From Caldimonas tepidiphila (GTDB lineage: Bacteria > Pseudomonadota > Gammaproteobacteria > Burkholderiales > Burkholderiaceae_C), in NCBI RefSeq assembly GCF_003569765.1, contig NZ_QXMG01000003.1, positions 149,157 through 213,156 of the forward strand: a stretch of DNA of 64,000 nt, in the 5' to 3' direction. Position 1 is the stretch's first letter; the number at the start of each line of letters is the position of its first letter. Below the pieces are notes generated by a model. It ran no database searches, had not been told where the DNA came from, and saw only the letters and a list, made by a program, of their open reading frames with translations. Made by a program: the position numbers and the translations under genes. Shown piece by piece: positions 63,488 through 64,000 of the stretch.

Positions 63488-64000
63488 TCACAAGTTGTCG
63501 ATGAACGTCCGCAGCTTGTCCGAGCGGCTCGGATGCTTGATCTTCCGGAGTGCCTTGGCCTCGATCTGGCGGATGCGCTCCCGCGTCACGTCGAACTGCT
63601 TGCCCACTTCCTCGAGCGTGTGGTCGCCGGACATGTCGATGCCGTAGCGCATGCGCAGCACCTTGGCCTCGCGCGGCGTGAGGCTGTCGAGGATCTCCTT
63701 GATCGCTTCGCGCAGGCCGGCTTGGAGAGCGGCTTCGTGCGGCGACACGTTGTTCGTGTCCTCGATGAAGTCGCCGAGGCTGGTGTCGGCATCGTCGCCC
63801 ACCGGCGTTTCCATCGACACCGGCTCCTTGGCGATCTTCATGACCTGACGAACCTTCGCCTCCGGGATGCCCAGCTTCTCCGCCAGCGTCGGCGGATCGA
63901 TCTCCACGCCGAACTCCTGCAGGTGCTGGCGCGAGATGCGGTTCATCTTGTTGATCGTCTCGATCATGTGCACCGGCACGCGGATGGTGCGGGCCTGGTC
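63488..64000 (-). CDS. rpoD: RNA polymerase sigma factor RpoD, C-terminal part (truncated by window end)
   Basis: The frame is open to the window edge. The visible 170 residues are sigma-70 regions 3 and 4: the end of region 2.4/3.0 (TIRVPVHMIETINKMNRIS), region 3 (LQEFGVEIDPPTLAEKLGIP; DTSLGDFIEDTNNVSPHEAA) and the region 4.2 helix-turn-helix that reads the -35 element (HTLEEVGKQFDVTRERIRQI, then EAKALRKIKHPSRSDKLR). It ends FIDNL, typical of betaproteobacterial RpoD. The N-terminal part lies beyond 64000. It is the housekeeping sigma factor. Confidence 0.98.
   Translation of the reverse strand, partial: DQARTIRVPVHMIETINKMNRISRQHLQEFGVEIDPPTLAEKLGIPEAKVRQVMKIAKEPVSMETPVGDDADTSLGDFIEDTNNVSPHEAALQAGLREAIKEILDSLTPREAKVLRMRYGIDMSGDHTLEEVGKQFDVTRERIRQIEAKALRKIKHPSRSDKLRTFIDNL

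Overview
The window reads as chromosomal DNA of a high-GC betaproteobacterium, most likely in the order Burkholderiales (Rubrivivax/Leptothrix-like relatives). This is inferred from the very G/C-rich third codon positions and from housekeeping blocks typical of that group: ispD-ispF divergent from mfd, then serB, rraA, a constitutive-type Arg/Lys/Orn decarboxylase, nfeD-stomatin, and rpoD at the right edge. I see no rRNA, tRNA, CRISPR array, insertion sequence or prophage.

Layout. 0-12 kb is housekeeping: the C-terminus of an FAD/Fe-S oxidoreductase, a PPC/DUF296 protein, ispF/ispD, mfd, serB, a flavin reductase, rraA, a PLP decarboxylase and nfeD/stomatin. 12-17 kb is gene-poor accessory DNA with a LapG-like protease, tiny membrane proteins, a frameshifted LysR remnant and a homocysteine methyltransferase. 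17-26 kb holds ornithine cyclodeaminase with an Lrp regulator, an overlapping c-di-GMP pair (GGDEF-EAL and HDOD-GAF), a tannase-family lipoprotein, and opgC-galU.

26.3-40.4 kb is the most interesting part. It is a colinear run of a GAF protein, a duplicated beta-barrel-like exported protein, a receiver-PP2C phosphatase, a STAS anti-anti-sigma protein, an RsbW-like kinase, a BcsA-like GT2 synthase without PilZ, two DUF3131 proteins (one membrane-anchored, one lipoprotein) and a giant CHASE/PAS hybrid kinase. It is closed by a convergent GH16 glucanase lipoprotein and flanked upstream by divergent opgC-galU. I read it as a candidate exopolysaccharide or periplasmic beta-glucan system under partner-switching control. 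Function is inferred, not shown.

41-47 kb holds a 4xPAS-GGDEF-EAL protein, a candidate orphan small RNA ending in a strong terminator, a 47-residue membrane protein, and an oxidoreductase/LysR divergent pair. 46.9-52.2 kb is a hexarate-type catabolic unit (GntR regulator, TRAP transporter DctPQM, glucarate-dehydratase-like enzyme) with a perfect 18-bp palindrome inside the dctP promoter spacer. 52-64 kb holds an HNH nuclease, a universal stress protein with an upstream FNR-like palindrome, an aldehyde dehydrogenase, SlyD, a chemoreceptor, a Bcr/CflA exporter, an RsbRD-type histidine kinase, several small proteins and partial rpoD.

Signal transduction is dense: two GGDEF-EAL proteins, HDOD-GAF, a hybrid kinase, an RsbRD-like kinase, a partner switch and a chemoreceptor. 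This suggests a free-living bacterium that switches between surface-attached and motile states.
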